Of a DNA stretch of 64,000 nt, positions 48,061 to 56,106 are shown piece by piece. The stretch's first letter is position 1. The number at the start of each line of letters is the position of its first letter. The stretch spans positions 5,339,501 through 5,403,500 of the forward strand of contig NZ_CP060131.1 of assembly GCF_014235185.1 (NCBI RefSeq). Direction: 5' to 3'. The translations under genes and the position numbers were made by a program. Under the pieces are notes generated by a model. It was not told the origin of the DNA and ran no database searches. It saw only the letters and a program-made list of their open reading frames with translations. The DNA comes from Pseudonocardia petroleophila. GTDB taxonomy: Bacteria > Actinomycetota > Actinomycetes > Mycobacteriales > Pseudonocardiaceae.

Positions 48061-49418
48061 CGCGGGGCCTCCGGCAGCTCGACGACGAAGCGGGCTCCCC
48101 CACCGGGACGGTCCTCGACCCAGACCGCGCCGCCGTGGTACCGCACGTGCTGGGCGACCAGCGCCAGCCCCAGGCCGCTGCCCCCGTCCCCGCCCCGGCG
48201 ACCCGCCTCCGCACCGCGGGCGAACCGCTCGAACACCACCTCACGGTACTGCTCGGCCACCCCCGGACCGGCGTCGTCCACCTCGACGCGTGCCTGCCCG
48301 CCGCGGCGCAGCACCGCCACGCGCACCGGCCCTCCCCCGTACCGGTCCGCGTTGTCGAGCAGGTTGGCCACCACCCGGTCGAGTCGCCGCCGGTCGCCCT
48401 GCACGATCGGGGCCGGATCGGCGGACTCGACGACGGGCCGAGCGGACGCCCGGACCCCGACGACGTGGTCGACGAGGTCGACGAGGTCGACGAGGTCGAC
48501 CGACTCGCTGGGGCCGTCGTCCCGGTCACCCGAGATCTCCAGCAGGTCCACGACCATGCGCTGGAACCGTCCGGTCTCCCCGAGCAGCAGGTCGAGGGCC
48601 CGGCCCGCGACGCCGGAGATCTCGCCGCGGCGGCGCACGAGCACCTCGGCCGCGTTGGCCATCGTGGTCAGCGGCGAGCGCAGCTCGTGGCTGACGTCCG
48701 CGGCGAAGCGGGCGTCGCGGCGCACCCGGTTCTCCAGCGCCTCGGCGGTGCGGTTGAACGTGACGGCGAGTGGGGCGAGGTCCGGGTCGCCCTGCTCGGG
48801 CAGGCGGGCGCGCACGTCACCGCCCGCGACCCGCGACGCCGCGGCGGTCAGCTCGGTCAGCGGCCGCAGCGCCCGCCGGCTGGCCCAGGACCCCAGGGCC
48901 ACCCCGAGCAGCGCGCTCAGTGCGACGCCCGCGGCCAGCACCGTGCTGATGAACCGGAACGTGCGGTCGAGCTGCGAGAGCGGGAACAGCTCGACGTACG
49001 CGGTGCCGGCCGAGGTGACGGGATGGGTGACGGCGAGCACGGGCACCCGGTCGACCATGAGCCGCTGCAGCGCCGGCGTCCCCCGGCGGGCGAGCTCGCG
49101 CAGCGCGGTCGGGAGCCGCTCGGGGTCCACCTGGCGACCGCTGGTGATCCACCCCTCCGGGCGGCGCAGCAGCACCGTCGACTCCGAGTCGGTGCTCAGC
49201 CCGGTCAGCAGGTCGTCCAGTCCCTCCGAACCCGACCGCAGCGACGCCTCCACCAGGCGCACGTTGAGCTCGGCCTGCAGGGACGCGCTGGTCTCGCGCT
49301 GGCGCAGCATGTAGCCGGACGCGAGGTTCCACGTGGCGGTGGCGAACACACCGGTGAACAGCAGGGCGCCCAGACCGAAGGCCAGGGCCACCCGCCACCG
49401 CAACGACAGGCGGGTCAC
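48057..49418 (-). CDS. sensor histidine kinase
   Basis: A 453-aa membrane kinase. A first transmembrane segment at ~8-28 and a second at ~156-178 flank an extracytoplasmic sensor of about 120 residues. HAMP (RRALRPLTELTAAASRVAGGDVRARLPEQGD) comes next, then the H-box FAADVSHELRSPL with phosphoacceptor His244. The ATPase N-box is NLLDNADRYGGG, G1 is VDDAGPGV and G2 is GGSGLGLALV. It starts with GTG overlapping the response regulator stop. A 9-bp tandem repeat encodes the VDLVDLVDLVDH stretch between the H-box and the ATPase domain. Confidence 0.93.
   Translation of the reverse strand: MTRLSLRWRVALAFGLGALLFTGVFATATWNLASGYMLRQRETSASLQAELNVRLVEASLRSGSEGLDDLLTGLSTDSESTVLLRRPEGWITSGRQVDPERLPTALRELARRGTPALQRLMVDRVPVLAVTHPVTSAGTAYVELFPLSQLDRTFRFISTVLAAGVALSALLGVALGSWASRRALRPLTELTAAASRVAGGDVRARLPEQGDPDLAPLAVTFNRTAEALENRVRRDARFAADVSHELRSPLTTMANAAEVLVRRRGEISGVAGRALDLLLGETGRFQRMVVDLLEISGDRDDGPSESVDLVDLVDLVDHVVGVRASARPVVESADPAPIVQGDRRRLDRVVANLLDNADRYGGGPVRVAVLRRGGQARVEVDDAGPGVAEQYREVVFERFARGAEAGRRGGDGGSGLGLALVAQHVRYHGGAVWVEDRPGGGARFVVELPEAPR
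48468..48500. repeat. 9-bp tandem repeat inside the kinase gene
   Basis: GTCGACGAG is repeated almost four times. On the coding strand it encodes alternating Val-Asp-Leu units between the dimerisation and ATPase domains. A unit of 9 bp keeps the frame if copies are gained or lost. Confidence 0.85.
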
Positions 49419-50110
49419 CCCGCCGGTCCCACCTTGTACCCCCGGCCGCGGACGGTCAGCACGCACGTCGGGGCGTCGGGGTCCCGCTCGATCTTGCGGC
49501 GCAGCCGGCGGATGTGCACGTCGAGCAGGCGGGTGTCCCCGAAGTAGTCGTAGCCCCACACCCGCCGCAGCAGCTCCTCGCGGGTCACGACCCGGCCCCC
49601 GGCCCCGGCGAGCTCGAGCAGGAGCCCGAACTCGGTGCGGGTCAGGTGCACCTCCTCGCCGCACCGCCGGGCGACCTCCTCCTCGGGGGAGATCTCGACG
49701 TCGCCGACGCGGAGCGTCCGCGGACCCTCCGGCCCCGGCTGGCGCCTGCGGAGCAGGGAGCGGATGCGGGCGGCCAGCTCACTCGCCACCAGCGGCTTGG
49801 TCACGTAGTCGTCGGCTCCCGCCTCGAGACCGGCGATCACGTCGGCGGTGTCGGTCCGCGCCGAGACGATGATGATCGGCAGATCGCCGCGGGACCGCAG
49901 CAGCCGGCAGACCTCCAACCCGTCGATGCCGGGGAGCATGAGGTCGAGCAGCACGACGTCGACGTCCGTGGTGCCGATCAGCCGCAGGGCCTCCTCGCCC
50001 GACCCGGCCTCCACGACCTCGCAGCCCTCGTCGGCGAGGGCCAGGCCCAACGCCTGGCGGATGCGTTCGTCGTCCTCGACCATCAGCAGTCGCGCATCCA
50101 TCGTGCTCAT
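49415..50110 (-). CDS. OmpR-family response regulator
   Basis: A 231-aa regulator. The receiver domain is RLLMVEDDERIRQALGLALADEG with the acidic pair, phosphoacceptor Asp56 in VVLLDLMLPGIDG, and conserved Lys in DDYVTKP. The C-terminal winged helix is LTRTEFGLLLELAGAGGRVVTREELLRRVWG..DVHIRRLRRKIERDP..RGRGYKV. It is coupled by GTGA overlap to the downstream kinase. The start is the ATG at 50110; a second ATG at 50101 is in frame. No Shine-Dalgarno is visible, and a hairpin ends 4 nt before the start. Confidence 0.93.
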   Translation of the reverse strand: MSTMDARLLMVEDDERIRQALGLALADEGCEVVEAGSGEEALRLIGTTDVDVVLLDLMLPGIDGLEVCRLLRSRGDLPIIIVSARTDTADVIAGLEAGADDYVTKPLVASELAARIRSLLRRRQPGPEGPRTLRVGDVEISPEEEVARRCGEEVHLTRTEFGLLLELAGAGGRVVTREELLRRVWGYDYFGDTRLLDVHIRRLRRKIERDPDAPTCVLTVRGRGYKVGPAG

Positions 50111-50114
50111 ACTG

Positions 50115-50139
50115 CCGGGCGGGCCGTCGGCCCGCCCGG
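50115..50139. terminator. perfect hairpin immediately before the response regulator
   Basis: CCGGGCGGGCC and GGCCCGCCCGG form an 11-bp perfect stem with a GTC loop. It lies between the 72-codon gene upstream and the response regulator start. It may terminate the upstream transcript or hide the translation start. Confidence 0.6.
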
Positions 50140-50148
50140 AGCCGGTGC

Positions 50149-50367
50149 TCACGACGGCCCGCCGTCGCGGCGCTGCCGCAGACGCTGCGCGGCCAGCCGG
50201 TGCATCAGCTCCTCGAACGCGCCAGCCGGCACCTGACCGCTCAGCTCCCGCCGCGCCACGCCGACCTCGTGCCGGACGACGGTCCGCGGCAGCGCACCGG
50301 CGAACTCCTCGCCGAGCAGACCGGCCACCCGGTCGACGTCGCCGTGCTCCTCGATCCGGGCAGTCAT
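50149..50367 (-). CDS. small protein with three-helix bundle dimerisation-type fold (72 aa)
   Basis: A short acidic/basic helical protein reading TARIEEHGDVDRVAGLLGEEFAGALPRTVVRHEVGVARRELSGQ, then PAGAFEELMHRLAAQRLRQR. The pattern of three helices, with a central TVVRHEV, resembles the actinobacterial three-helix-bundle dimerisation domain proteins. Its function is unknown. It lies directly upstream of the response regulator on the same strand, separated by the hairpin at 50115-50139, so it may be read through into the two-component operon. Confidence 0.75.
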   Translation of the reverse strand: MTARIEEHGDVDRVAGLLGEEFAGALPRTVVRHEVGVARRELSGQVPAGAFEELMHRLAAQRLRQRRDGGPS

Positions 50368-50488
50368 CGCTCACTCCCTCCGTCCGACCCGATAGTGGCG
50401 CACGACGCGCCCGTCGGGGCGCCGCGGGACGCATGCGGCCGCTTCCGCAAGCAGATCGTCAGCTCGACGACTCCCGGGCCGCCGGCCG

Positions 50489-51988
50489 TCACGGTCCGGC
50501 GTCGACGAGCCGCGTGGTGGGGACCCGGTCGACGAGCCGGGCGACCGAGGCGGCCAGCCGCAGCGACCCGATCCCGGTCGGATGGAACGGCTCGGGGTCG
50601 GCGAGGCCCTGGAGATCGCGTCCGAGCCCGTCGGTGGCCCCGCCGCACAGCGACGTGATCCGCGGCCGGGCGACCGTGAACCCGTACTGCTTCGCGCCGG
50701 CCTCCAGCACCGAGTTGAGCCGTGCGTTGCGCACGGCCAGCAGCGCGATCTTCTGTGCGTCGAGCCCGGGGACGCCGTCGGGGCCGCGCACGTCGGGGCA
50801 CTGCTCGTCGGCACCCGGCGCGAACGCGTCGTAGGAGGTCATGACGATGACCTGGGGTGCGCCCGGCAGGTCGTTGAGGTCCTGCAGGAGCGCGGCGTAG
50901 TCCTGGTCGAACGCGCCCAGGCGGTAGTCGAACTCGCCGCTGGTCAACCTGTCGTCACAGGTGGCGAGGCCGTAGCAGTACAGGAGGAAGTCCGACCAGT
51001 GCAGGTCGTTGGGCCCGATGGCGACGACGACGAAGTCCAGCCCCTGCACCTGCTTGAGGCGGCCGACCTGCGGGGGTGCCACGGCGCCGGGGAGCTGCTG
51101 GCCACCGCGCAGACCCTGGTCGATGCTCGCCCCGGAGCAGGCCAGGTTCAGCACCGGCGCAGCGAGCAGCCCGGTCAGCTCCACCGCGAGCGAGTCGGCA
51201 CTGCGCCGGCACCCGAGGTCCTCCCCCGTCGCGTCCGCGGGCGGCGGGCCACCGAGCCGCGCGACCCGCGAGTCACCGATGACCGCGCCCGAGTACCCCG
51301 TCACGACCGGGCCGACCGGGGACGGCGTCACGCGGGTGGAGCCGGCGAGGTCGGCCAGCGAGGTGACGCCGGACAGCCCGTGCACGGTCCCGGCGTAGGC
51401 GAGTGCGCCGCAGGCACCCCACGCGAGGACCGAGGCGGTGATCGTGATCGCGGTCGTCCGGCGGACCGATGCGGAGCACGCGTGCCACAGGTCGGCGACC
51501 GGCACCGCGTCGCTCCCCCGGCGACGGCCCTCCCGGCGCAGCACGGCGAGCATCCGGAGGCATCCGGTCAGCGCGCTCACCGCGAGGGCGACCACCACGG
51601 CACCCAGCGCGCCCCAGAGGTACCACCGGGCGAACGCCTCGACGAGGGTGCGCGACGCGCCGGAGGCGACCTCCGCGGTGCGGGCGGGGTCGAACACCTG
51701 CATCGCGTCGGCGTTGCGCTGCACGGGGCCCAGCGACAGCCGCGGCCGCAGCGGGCCGTAGACCTGCACGCCCGTCAGGTCGAGCTCGGTGTTGCCGATC
51801 TGCACCAGCTGCGCCGGTCCGACCGCGGTGAGCTGCGGGTCGCGGGCGCCGACGCCGACCGACTGGCCGGCGATGCGCACCTGCTGGTCCGGGTTGAGCC
51901 AGACGACAAGCGGGACGCCGACGAGCACGCACAGCGCGACGGCCAGTGCCGTCGACCACGACCGGGCCGCGACGACGGCGCGGCTCAT
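50489..51988 (-). CDS. SGNH/GDSL-family hydrolase, membrane-anchored
   Basis: A 499-aa protein with transmembrane segments at ~13-31, ~125-150 and ~181-200, and a large C-terminal SGNH esterase domain. Block I is GAVIGDSRVARLGG (Ser240), block III is VVAIGPNDLHWSDF (Asn), and block V is DPEPFHPTGIGSLRLA (Asp..His). The N-terminal half resembles membrane-topology elements of surface polymer-modifying esterases. Substrates could be acylated surface glycans or lipids. It is coupled by ATGA to the LpqE-like lipoprotein upstream, so both probably act at the cell envelope. Confidence 0.85.
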   Translation of the reverse strand: MSRAVVAARSWSTALAVALCVLVGVPLVVWLNPDQQVRIAGQSVGVGARDPQLTAVGPAQLVQIGNTELDLTGVQVYGPLRPRLSLGPVQRNADAMQVFDPARTAEVASGASRTLVEAFARWYLWGALGAVVVALAVSALTGCLRMLAVLRREGRRRGSDAVPVADLWHACSASVRRTTAITITASVLAWGACGALAYAGTVHGLSGVTSLADLAGSTRVTPSPVGPVVTGYSGAVIGDSRVARLGGPPPADATGEDLGCRRSADSLAVELTGLLAAPVLNLACSGASIDQGLRGGQQLPGAVAPPQVGRLKQVQGLDFVVVAIGPNDLHWSDFLLYCYGLATCDDRLTSGEFDYRLGAFDQDYAALLQDLNDLPGAPQVIVMTSYDAFAPGADEQCPDVRGPDGVPGLDAQKIALLAVRNARLNSVLEAGAKQYGFTVARPRITSLCGGATDGLGRDLQGLADPEPFHPTGIGSLRLAASVARLVDRVPTTRLVDAGP

Positions 51989-52560
51989 CGACCGTCGGCG
52001 GCGGGCTCGCGCGGCACGTCGGGGGTCGCGACCGGGACGTCGACGACCAGTTCACCGGCGCGCTCGAAGCCCAGGACGACCGGGTAGGTCAGCCCCGACC
52101 GGATCGGCACCCGCAGACCCGTCAGCGCCAGCAGTCGCGCGTCGTCCTCGGCGGGCACCTCGATCGACGACAGCCCGGTCTGCCCGGCGGTCAGCGTGGC
52201 TCCACCCGGGACGACGAGGCCGTCGGCCACGACGACGCCGGCGTCCGCGGCCGGGCTGGACAGCCGGACCAGCCGGTCCGCGGTCGGGCCGTTGTTCACG
52301 ATGGTCACCGACAGCGGTGCCGTGTCCCCGACGCCGTACACCTCGTCGCCCGCGACCGGCGGGCTGAAGCGGAACTCCACGTCGAGCACCGAGATCGGAC
52401 CGACCTGCCCCACGGCGCCCGAGGCGTGGGTGGCCTGCGTGCTCGTCGCCGCCTCCTGGCCCGCCCCGCAACCGGCCACGACCAGCAGGAGTACCGCGGC
52501 CGTCACGGCACGGACGGCGATCCGACGGATCGGCGTGGGCAGGGACGGGCGCTCGTGCAC
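51985..52560 (-). CDS. LpqE-like/PCu(A)C-type lipoprotein
   Basis: A 191-aa lipoprotein. The signal peptide is IRRIAVRAVTAAVLLLVVAGC with lipobox VAGC, then a beta-sandwich domain reading GPISVLDVEFRFSPP, EVYGVGDTAPLSVTIVNNGPTADRLVRLSSPAADAGVVV, and RLLALTGLRVPIRSGLTYPVVLGFERAGELVVDVPV. The strand order matches PCu(A)C-related LpqE proteins, but the Met/His copper motif of true PCu(A)C is not seen. The GTG at 52560 has GGAGG about 10 nt upstream. First gene of an operon with the SGNH hydrolase. Confidence 0.8.
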   Translation of the reverse strand: MHERPSLPTPIRRIAVRAVTAAVLLLVVAGCGAGQEAATSTQATHASGAVGQVGPISVLDVEFRFSPPVAGDEVYGVGDTAPLSVTIVNNGPTADRLVRLSSPAADAGVVVADGLVVPGGATLTAGQTGLSSIEVPAEDDARLLALTGLRVPIRSGLTYPVVLGFERAGELVVDVPVATPDVPREPAADGR

Positions 52561-52734
52561 GGTGGTCGGTCCTCCAGGGTCATGGCGGGGCGGACCGGCG
52601 TCGCCGGTCCGCGCTGGACTACCCCGCCCGTGCCCTCTCCTCACCCCGCCTGCCTTGCGGTCACCTGACGGTGTGCCCGGGCCCGTGTCGGTCGGTGTCC
52701 GCGGTGGGGACCCTGTGGCGAGGAGGTGGTCCGG

Positions 52735-53058
52735 ATGTGGTTCCCGTACGGAGCGGGCCGGTGGTCGTGGATGCACGGCGAACGAGCCGACCTCCCGGGT
52801 GAGGCGGCACCGCGGCGCCCGCACACCGGGGGCGACGGGGCCGCGTCCCCGGTCGGACCCGGCGACGGGGCGACCGACGAGACCCCGGTGTCGGCCTGGG
52901 AGGCACTGTCGATCGTGCTGGGGCTGGCGGTGCTGAGCGGAGCGGTGGCGGCGGTCGTGGTGACCGCGTTCGTCGCCGTCCTCGGCTGGCTCGTGGTCAT
53001 GGCGGCGGACGAGGCGGCGCGGCAACGACCCCCCGACACCCCACCGCGGAGGTGGTGA
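52735..53058 (+). CDS. small membrane protein of unknown function (107 aa)
   Basis: It starts MWFPYGAGRWSWMHGERAD, followed by a disordered Gly/Ala/Pro linker and one long hydrophobic helix (ALSIVLGLAVLSGAVAAVVVTAFVAVLGWLVVM) that may be two short transmembrane segments. It ends in a charged tail. An excellent ribosome site (AGGAGGTGG) 5 nt before the ATG and codon-position GC support coding. No family is recognised. It faces a small convergent gene and may be linked to envelope functions of its neighbours. Confidence 0.75.
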   Translation: MWFPYGAGRWSWMHGERADLPGEAAPRRPHTGGDGAASPVGPGDGATDETPVSAWEALSIVLGLAVLSGAVAAVVVTAFVAVLGWLVVMAADEAARQRPPDTPPRRW

Positions 53059-53093
53059 GCCGCGCGGTCGCGGACTCTCCGGCGATCGTGCCC

Positions 53094-53294
53094 TCACCGG
53101 CGCAGCAGCCGACCGAGCACCCCGCGCAGCGCGCCGAGCACCGTCGCGGCCGGCCCCATCGCCGCCCGGGCGGCGGGCGCCCCACCGCACCGCTCGTTCC
53201 ATAGGTGGAACGCCTCGGCCAACTGCGGATCGTCCGCGGCCAGCTGCCGCGCGATCGCCGCGAGCCGGCGCGCCTCGCGGATCCTGTCGCGCAC
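53094..53294 (-). CDS. DUF3040-like small protein (66 aa)
   Basis: A short helical protein reading RDRIREARRLAAIARQLAADDPQLAEAFHLWNERCGG, then a hydrophobic C-terminal segment (AAMGPAATVLGALRGVLGRLLRR). The N-terminal R-x-L-x-x-I-x-R-x-L-A-x-D-D-P-x-L-A pattern recalls actinobacterial DUF3040 membrane proteins, though the transmembrane part is shorter here. GGAGGGG precedes the GTG start. Its function is unknown. Confidence 0.6.
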   Translation of the reverse strand: MRDRIREARRLAAIARQLAADDPQLAEAFHLWNERCGGAPAARAAMGPAATVLGALRGVLGRLLRR

Positions 53295-53713
53295 AACCCC
53301 TCCCCGGCTCGTGCCCGGTGGACGGGTCCAGACTGCGGCATCGGGCGGTGATCGCGCCTGACGACATCCTTGCGGTCGGCCTGCTCGGGGCGCATCGTGC
53401 AGTGCGCCGCCCGCCCGCGATCCGTGGACAGCGCCCGGTGCCGGGCACCGTCCGGCGGCCGCCTGACGAACGGCTGACGATGTCGTCCGCGCTCTGGTCG
53501 GCACCCGGACCGCCCGGCTACAACTGGTGCAGCGGCCGGCGGACCCGGCGGCGTGACCCGGTACCGGGGCGGCGGACGTGCGCGAGAGCTGGGGAGCACC
53601 TCGCGGACCGGAGTCCGTGCACTCGGTGACCGGCGGGGAGTCAGCGGGGGTCCGCCGGCCGCTCGGACCGCGCACGGCTGCGCCCCGGTCGGATGCCCCG
53701 GCGCGGTACCGGC
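53295..53713. other. 419-bp interval without a supported gene
   Basis: Upstream of the leftward DUF3040-like gene and downstream of the leftward MarR gene. It contains a perfect palindrome CGGTGCC-G-GGCACCG (53436-53450). A long-range inverted pair GACGACATC (~53361) and GATGTCGTC (~53480) is also present. Open frames here are GC artefacts without ribosome sites. Confidence 0.5.
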
Positions 53714-54220
53714 TCAGTACCAGCCGAGACCGGCGTCGAGGTCACCCTCGGGGGTCTCGCCCGCGGCCTCGGAGATCGCCTGCAGTGCCGTGATCACCAA
53801 CGCGTGCTGGTCCGCGGGCAGCGCCGCGAACAGCCGCTCGACCTCCGCCCGGCGCCGCCGCGTCACCTCCGCGACGAGGTCCCGCCCGGCCGGGGAGAGC
53901 GCCACCCGCAGCGACCGGCGGTCGGCCCGCAACCGGGTCCGACGGATCAGACCGGCCACGGCGAGCCGGTCCAGCAGCCGGGTGGCCGAGGACGGGTTGA
54001 CCCCGAGCGCGGTCGCGAGGTCGACCGGCCGCTGCGGCCCGCGGGTGGCCAGGACCACCAGCGCGCGGTACTGCGGCAGCGTGACCTCGCCCGCGGCGGC
54101 CAGCGACCGCGCCGCGATCGCGACGAGCGCCCGGCTCGCCGTCATCACGGCATCGACGAGCTCGCGGCCGTCGGATCCAGGGGTGGACGGCACCCCCGGC
54201 CGCGGCGTCGCATCGCTCAC
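53714..54220 (-). CDS. MarR-family regulator divergent from the ClC antiporter
   Basis: A 168-aa winged-helix protein. LPQYRALVVLATRGPQRPVDLATALGVNPSSATRLLDRLAVAGLIRRTRLRADRRSLRVALSPAGRDLV contains the recognition helix and the wing with the D-R-R-S-x-R signature. The C-terminal helix (LFAALPADQHALVITALQAISEAA) is for dimerisation. The GTG at 54220 is 83 bp from the start of the divergent chloride-channel gene. An inverted repeat in that gap makes the ClC gene its likely target. Confidence 0.88.
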   Translation of the reverse strand: MSDATPRPGVPSTPGSDGRELVDAVMTASRALVAIAARSLAAAGEVTLPQYRALVVLATRGPQRPVDLATALGVNPSSATRLLDRLAVAGLIRRTRLRADRRSLRVALSPAGRDLVAEVTRRRRAEVERLFAALPADQHALVITALQAISEAAGETPEGDLDAGLGWY

Positions 54221-54286
54221 CGCTGCAGCCTGTCATGCCCGACGGCCGGGACGGTGGGGGCGGCCACAACTGCCGCTCCGCACTCG

Positions 54287-54299
54287 TTGCTCTATGCAA
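54287..54299. promoter_or_regulatory. MarR-type inverted repeat before the ClC gene
   Basis: TTGC-TCTAT-GCAA overlaps a -10-like TATGCA. It ends 4 nt before the ATG at 54304, consistent with a leaderless transcript repressed by the divergent MarR protein. Confidence 0.5.
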
Positions 54300-54303
54300 A
54301 GAT

Positions 54304-56106
54304 ATGTCGATGCATGCTTCTCTGCTGCACCGGCGTGTCCGTGTCGTGCACGACCTGCTGCGCGGCTCCGCACCCGGCCTGGTCGGGCTCGCGCTGCTGG
54401 TCGGGGCGGGTGCGGGCCTGGGGGCGGTGGTGTTCCGCTGGTTGATCACGGTGTTCACCGAGCTGTTCACGGGCACCACCGACTACAGCGCGACCGGCGG
54501 CACGGCCCACCCGGCGTTCCCCTGGGCGGGCGCGTGGTTCGTGGTGCTGGCCCCGGTGCTGGGCGGCCTGCTGTACGGACCGCTGGTGCACCGCTTCGCC
54601 CGCGAGGCACGCGGCCACGGCGTGCCCGAGGTCATGCTCGCCGTCGCCCGCAACGGCGGCCGGATCCCACCCCGGGTGGCCGTGGTCAAGTCCCTGGCCT
54701 CGGCCCTGTGCATCGGCTCGGGCGGGTCGGTGGGCCGCGAGGGCCCCATCGTCCAGATCGGCGCCGCGCTGGGCTCGTCGATGGGGCAGTGGCTGAGGGT
54801 GCCCCCGCACCGGCTCGGCCTGCTCGTCGCCTGCGGCGCCGCCGGTGGCATCTCCGCGACCTTCAACGCCCCCGTCGCCGGCGTCTTCTTCGCCCTCGAG
54901 CTCATCCTCCGGTCGTTCACCGCGGAGGCGTTCGGGGTCGTCGTGATCGCCTCGGTGACCGCCTCGGTCGTCGGGCGCGCCGTGATGGGGGACGAACCGT
55001 TCCTGGTCCTGCCCCCGTTCAGCGTCGGCTCGCCGGTCGAGTACCTGCTCTACGCGGCGCTCGGGCTGCTCGCCGGCCTGCTGGGCTGGGCGTTCGCCCG
55101 GTTCCTCTACCGCGTCGAGGACGCCTGCGACCGGGTGTGGCGCGGCCCCGAGTGGCTGCGCCCGGCCGTGGGCGGCCTGCTGCTGGGCGGGGTGCTGCTC
55201 GTCCTGCCGCAGATGTACGGGGTCGGCTACCCGGTCCTGCAGAACGGGATCGACGGCGGGTACGCGCTCGGCTTCCTGCTCGTCCTGCTCGCCGGCAAGA
55301 TGCTCGCCACGAGCCTGACCATCGGGATCGGCGGCTCGGGCGGGGTCTTCGCGCCGTCGCTGTTCATCGGCGCCATGGGTGGCACGGCGTTCGGGCTCGT
55401 CGCCCAGGCCGCGTTCCCCGGTCTGGACATCTCCCCCGGCGCCTACGGTCTGATCGGGATGGCCGCGGTGTTCGCCGGAGCGAGCCACGCCCCGATCGCG
55501 GCGCTCGTCATCGTCTTCGAGCTGACCGGGCAGTACTCGATCATCCTCCCGCTGATGGCCGCGGTCGCGCTCGCCACCGGGATCAGCCACCTGGTCTCCC
55601 GCGAGACGATCTACACGCTGAAGCTGCTCCGCCGGGGCCTGGACATCACCGCCGAGCCGGCCCCGGACCTGCTGCGCAGCCTGACCGTCGGGCAGGCGAT
55701 GGGCCCCGTGCCCGAGCCGCTGGAGGGGAGCTGCCGCGTGCCCGAGATCGTCGCCCGACTCGAGTCGGCCCGCTACGGCGCCGCGCCGGTCCGGGTCGGT
55801 GGTGACCACCTCGGCACGGTCGTCGCGGCGGACGCGCTGGCCCCCGCCGGTCCGGGTGTCACGGCCGCCGACCTGGCGCGCACCCTGCCGCCGTTGCACG
55901 CCGGGACGCCGTTGCACGACGCCGTGCCGGTGCTGCACGAACACGCGACGACCGGCCTGCCCGTCGTCGGACCCGGGGGCCGGGACCCGATCGGCTGGGT
56001 GGACCACCGCGACGTGGTCGCCGCCTGCGCCACCGCGCGATCCGCCGGAGGCGCCCGTTCCGCCGGCTCAGGCCACCGGGCTGAACCGCCGGGCCGCGAC
56101 GTGTGA
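54304..56106 (+). CDS. ClC-family chloride/proton antiporter with CBS pair
   Basis: A 600-aa membrane protein. The ClC core (~25-450) contains the selectivity-filter motif GSGGSVGREGP at residues 138-148 with the gating glutamate (Glu146), and the second conserved motif GIGGSGGVFAPSLFIGAMGG. A cytoplasmic C-terminus (~460-585) has two weak CBS-like repeats (LTVGQAMGPVPEP.. and ..LHDAVPVLHEHATTGLPVVG). The gating Glu indicates antiport rather than a channel. It may contribute to osmotic or acid adaptation beside the ectoine genes. The 3' end overlaps the convergent ectD by 39 bp. Confidence 0.92.
   Translation: MSMHASLLHRRVRVVHDLLRGSAPGLVGLALLVGAGAGLGAVVFRWLITVFTELFTGTTDYSATGGTAHPAFPWAGAWFVVLAPVLGGLLYGPLVHRFAREARGHGVPEVMLAVARNGGRIPPRVAVVKSLASALCIGSGGSVGREGPIVQIGAALGSSMGQWLRVPPHRLGLLVACGAAGGISATFNAPVAGVFFALELILRSFTAEAFGVVVIASVTASVVGRAVMGDEPFLVLPPFSVGSPVEYLLYAALGLLAGLLGWAFARFLYRVEDACDRVWRGPEWLRPAVGGLLLGGVLLVLPQMYGVGYPVLQNGIDGGYALGFLLVLLAGKMLATSLTIGIGGSGGVFAPSLFIGAMGGTAFGLVAQAAFPGLDISPGAYGLIGMAAVFAGASHAPIAALVIVFELTGQYSIILPLMAAVALATGISHLVSRETIYTLKLLRRGLDITAEPAPDLLRSLTVGQAMGPVPEPLEGSCRVPEIVARLESARYGAAPVRVGGDHLGTVVAADALAPAGPGVTAADLARTLPPLHAGTPLHDAVPVLHEHATTGLPVVGPGGRDPIGWVDHRDVVAACATARSAGGARSAGSGHRAEPPGRDV

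Noticed and set aside
48057..49664. Longer kinase start upstream of 49418
   Set aside because: The extension lies entirely antisense-free but inside the response regulator gene; the GTGA overlap start fits the transmembrane layout.
53295..53713. Small rightward frame at 53318-53629 as a gene
   Set aside because: Arg/Pro-rich composition, no ribosome site and no recognisable motif.
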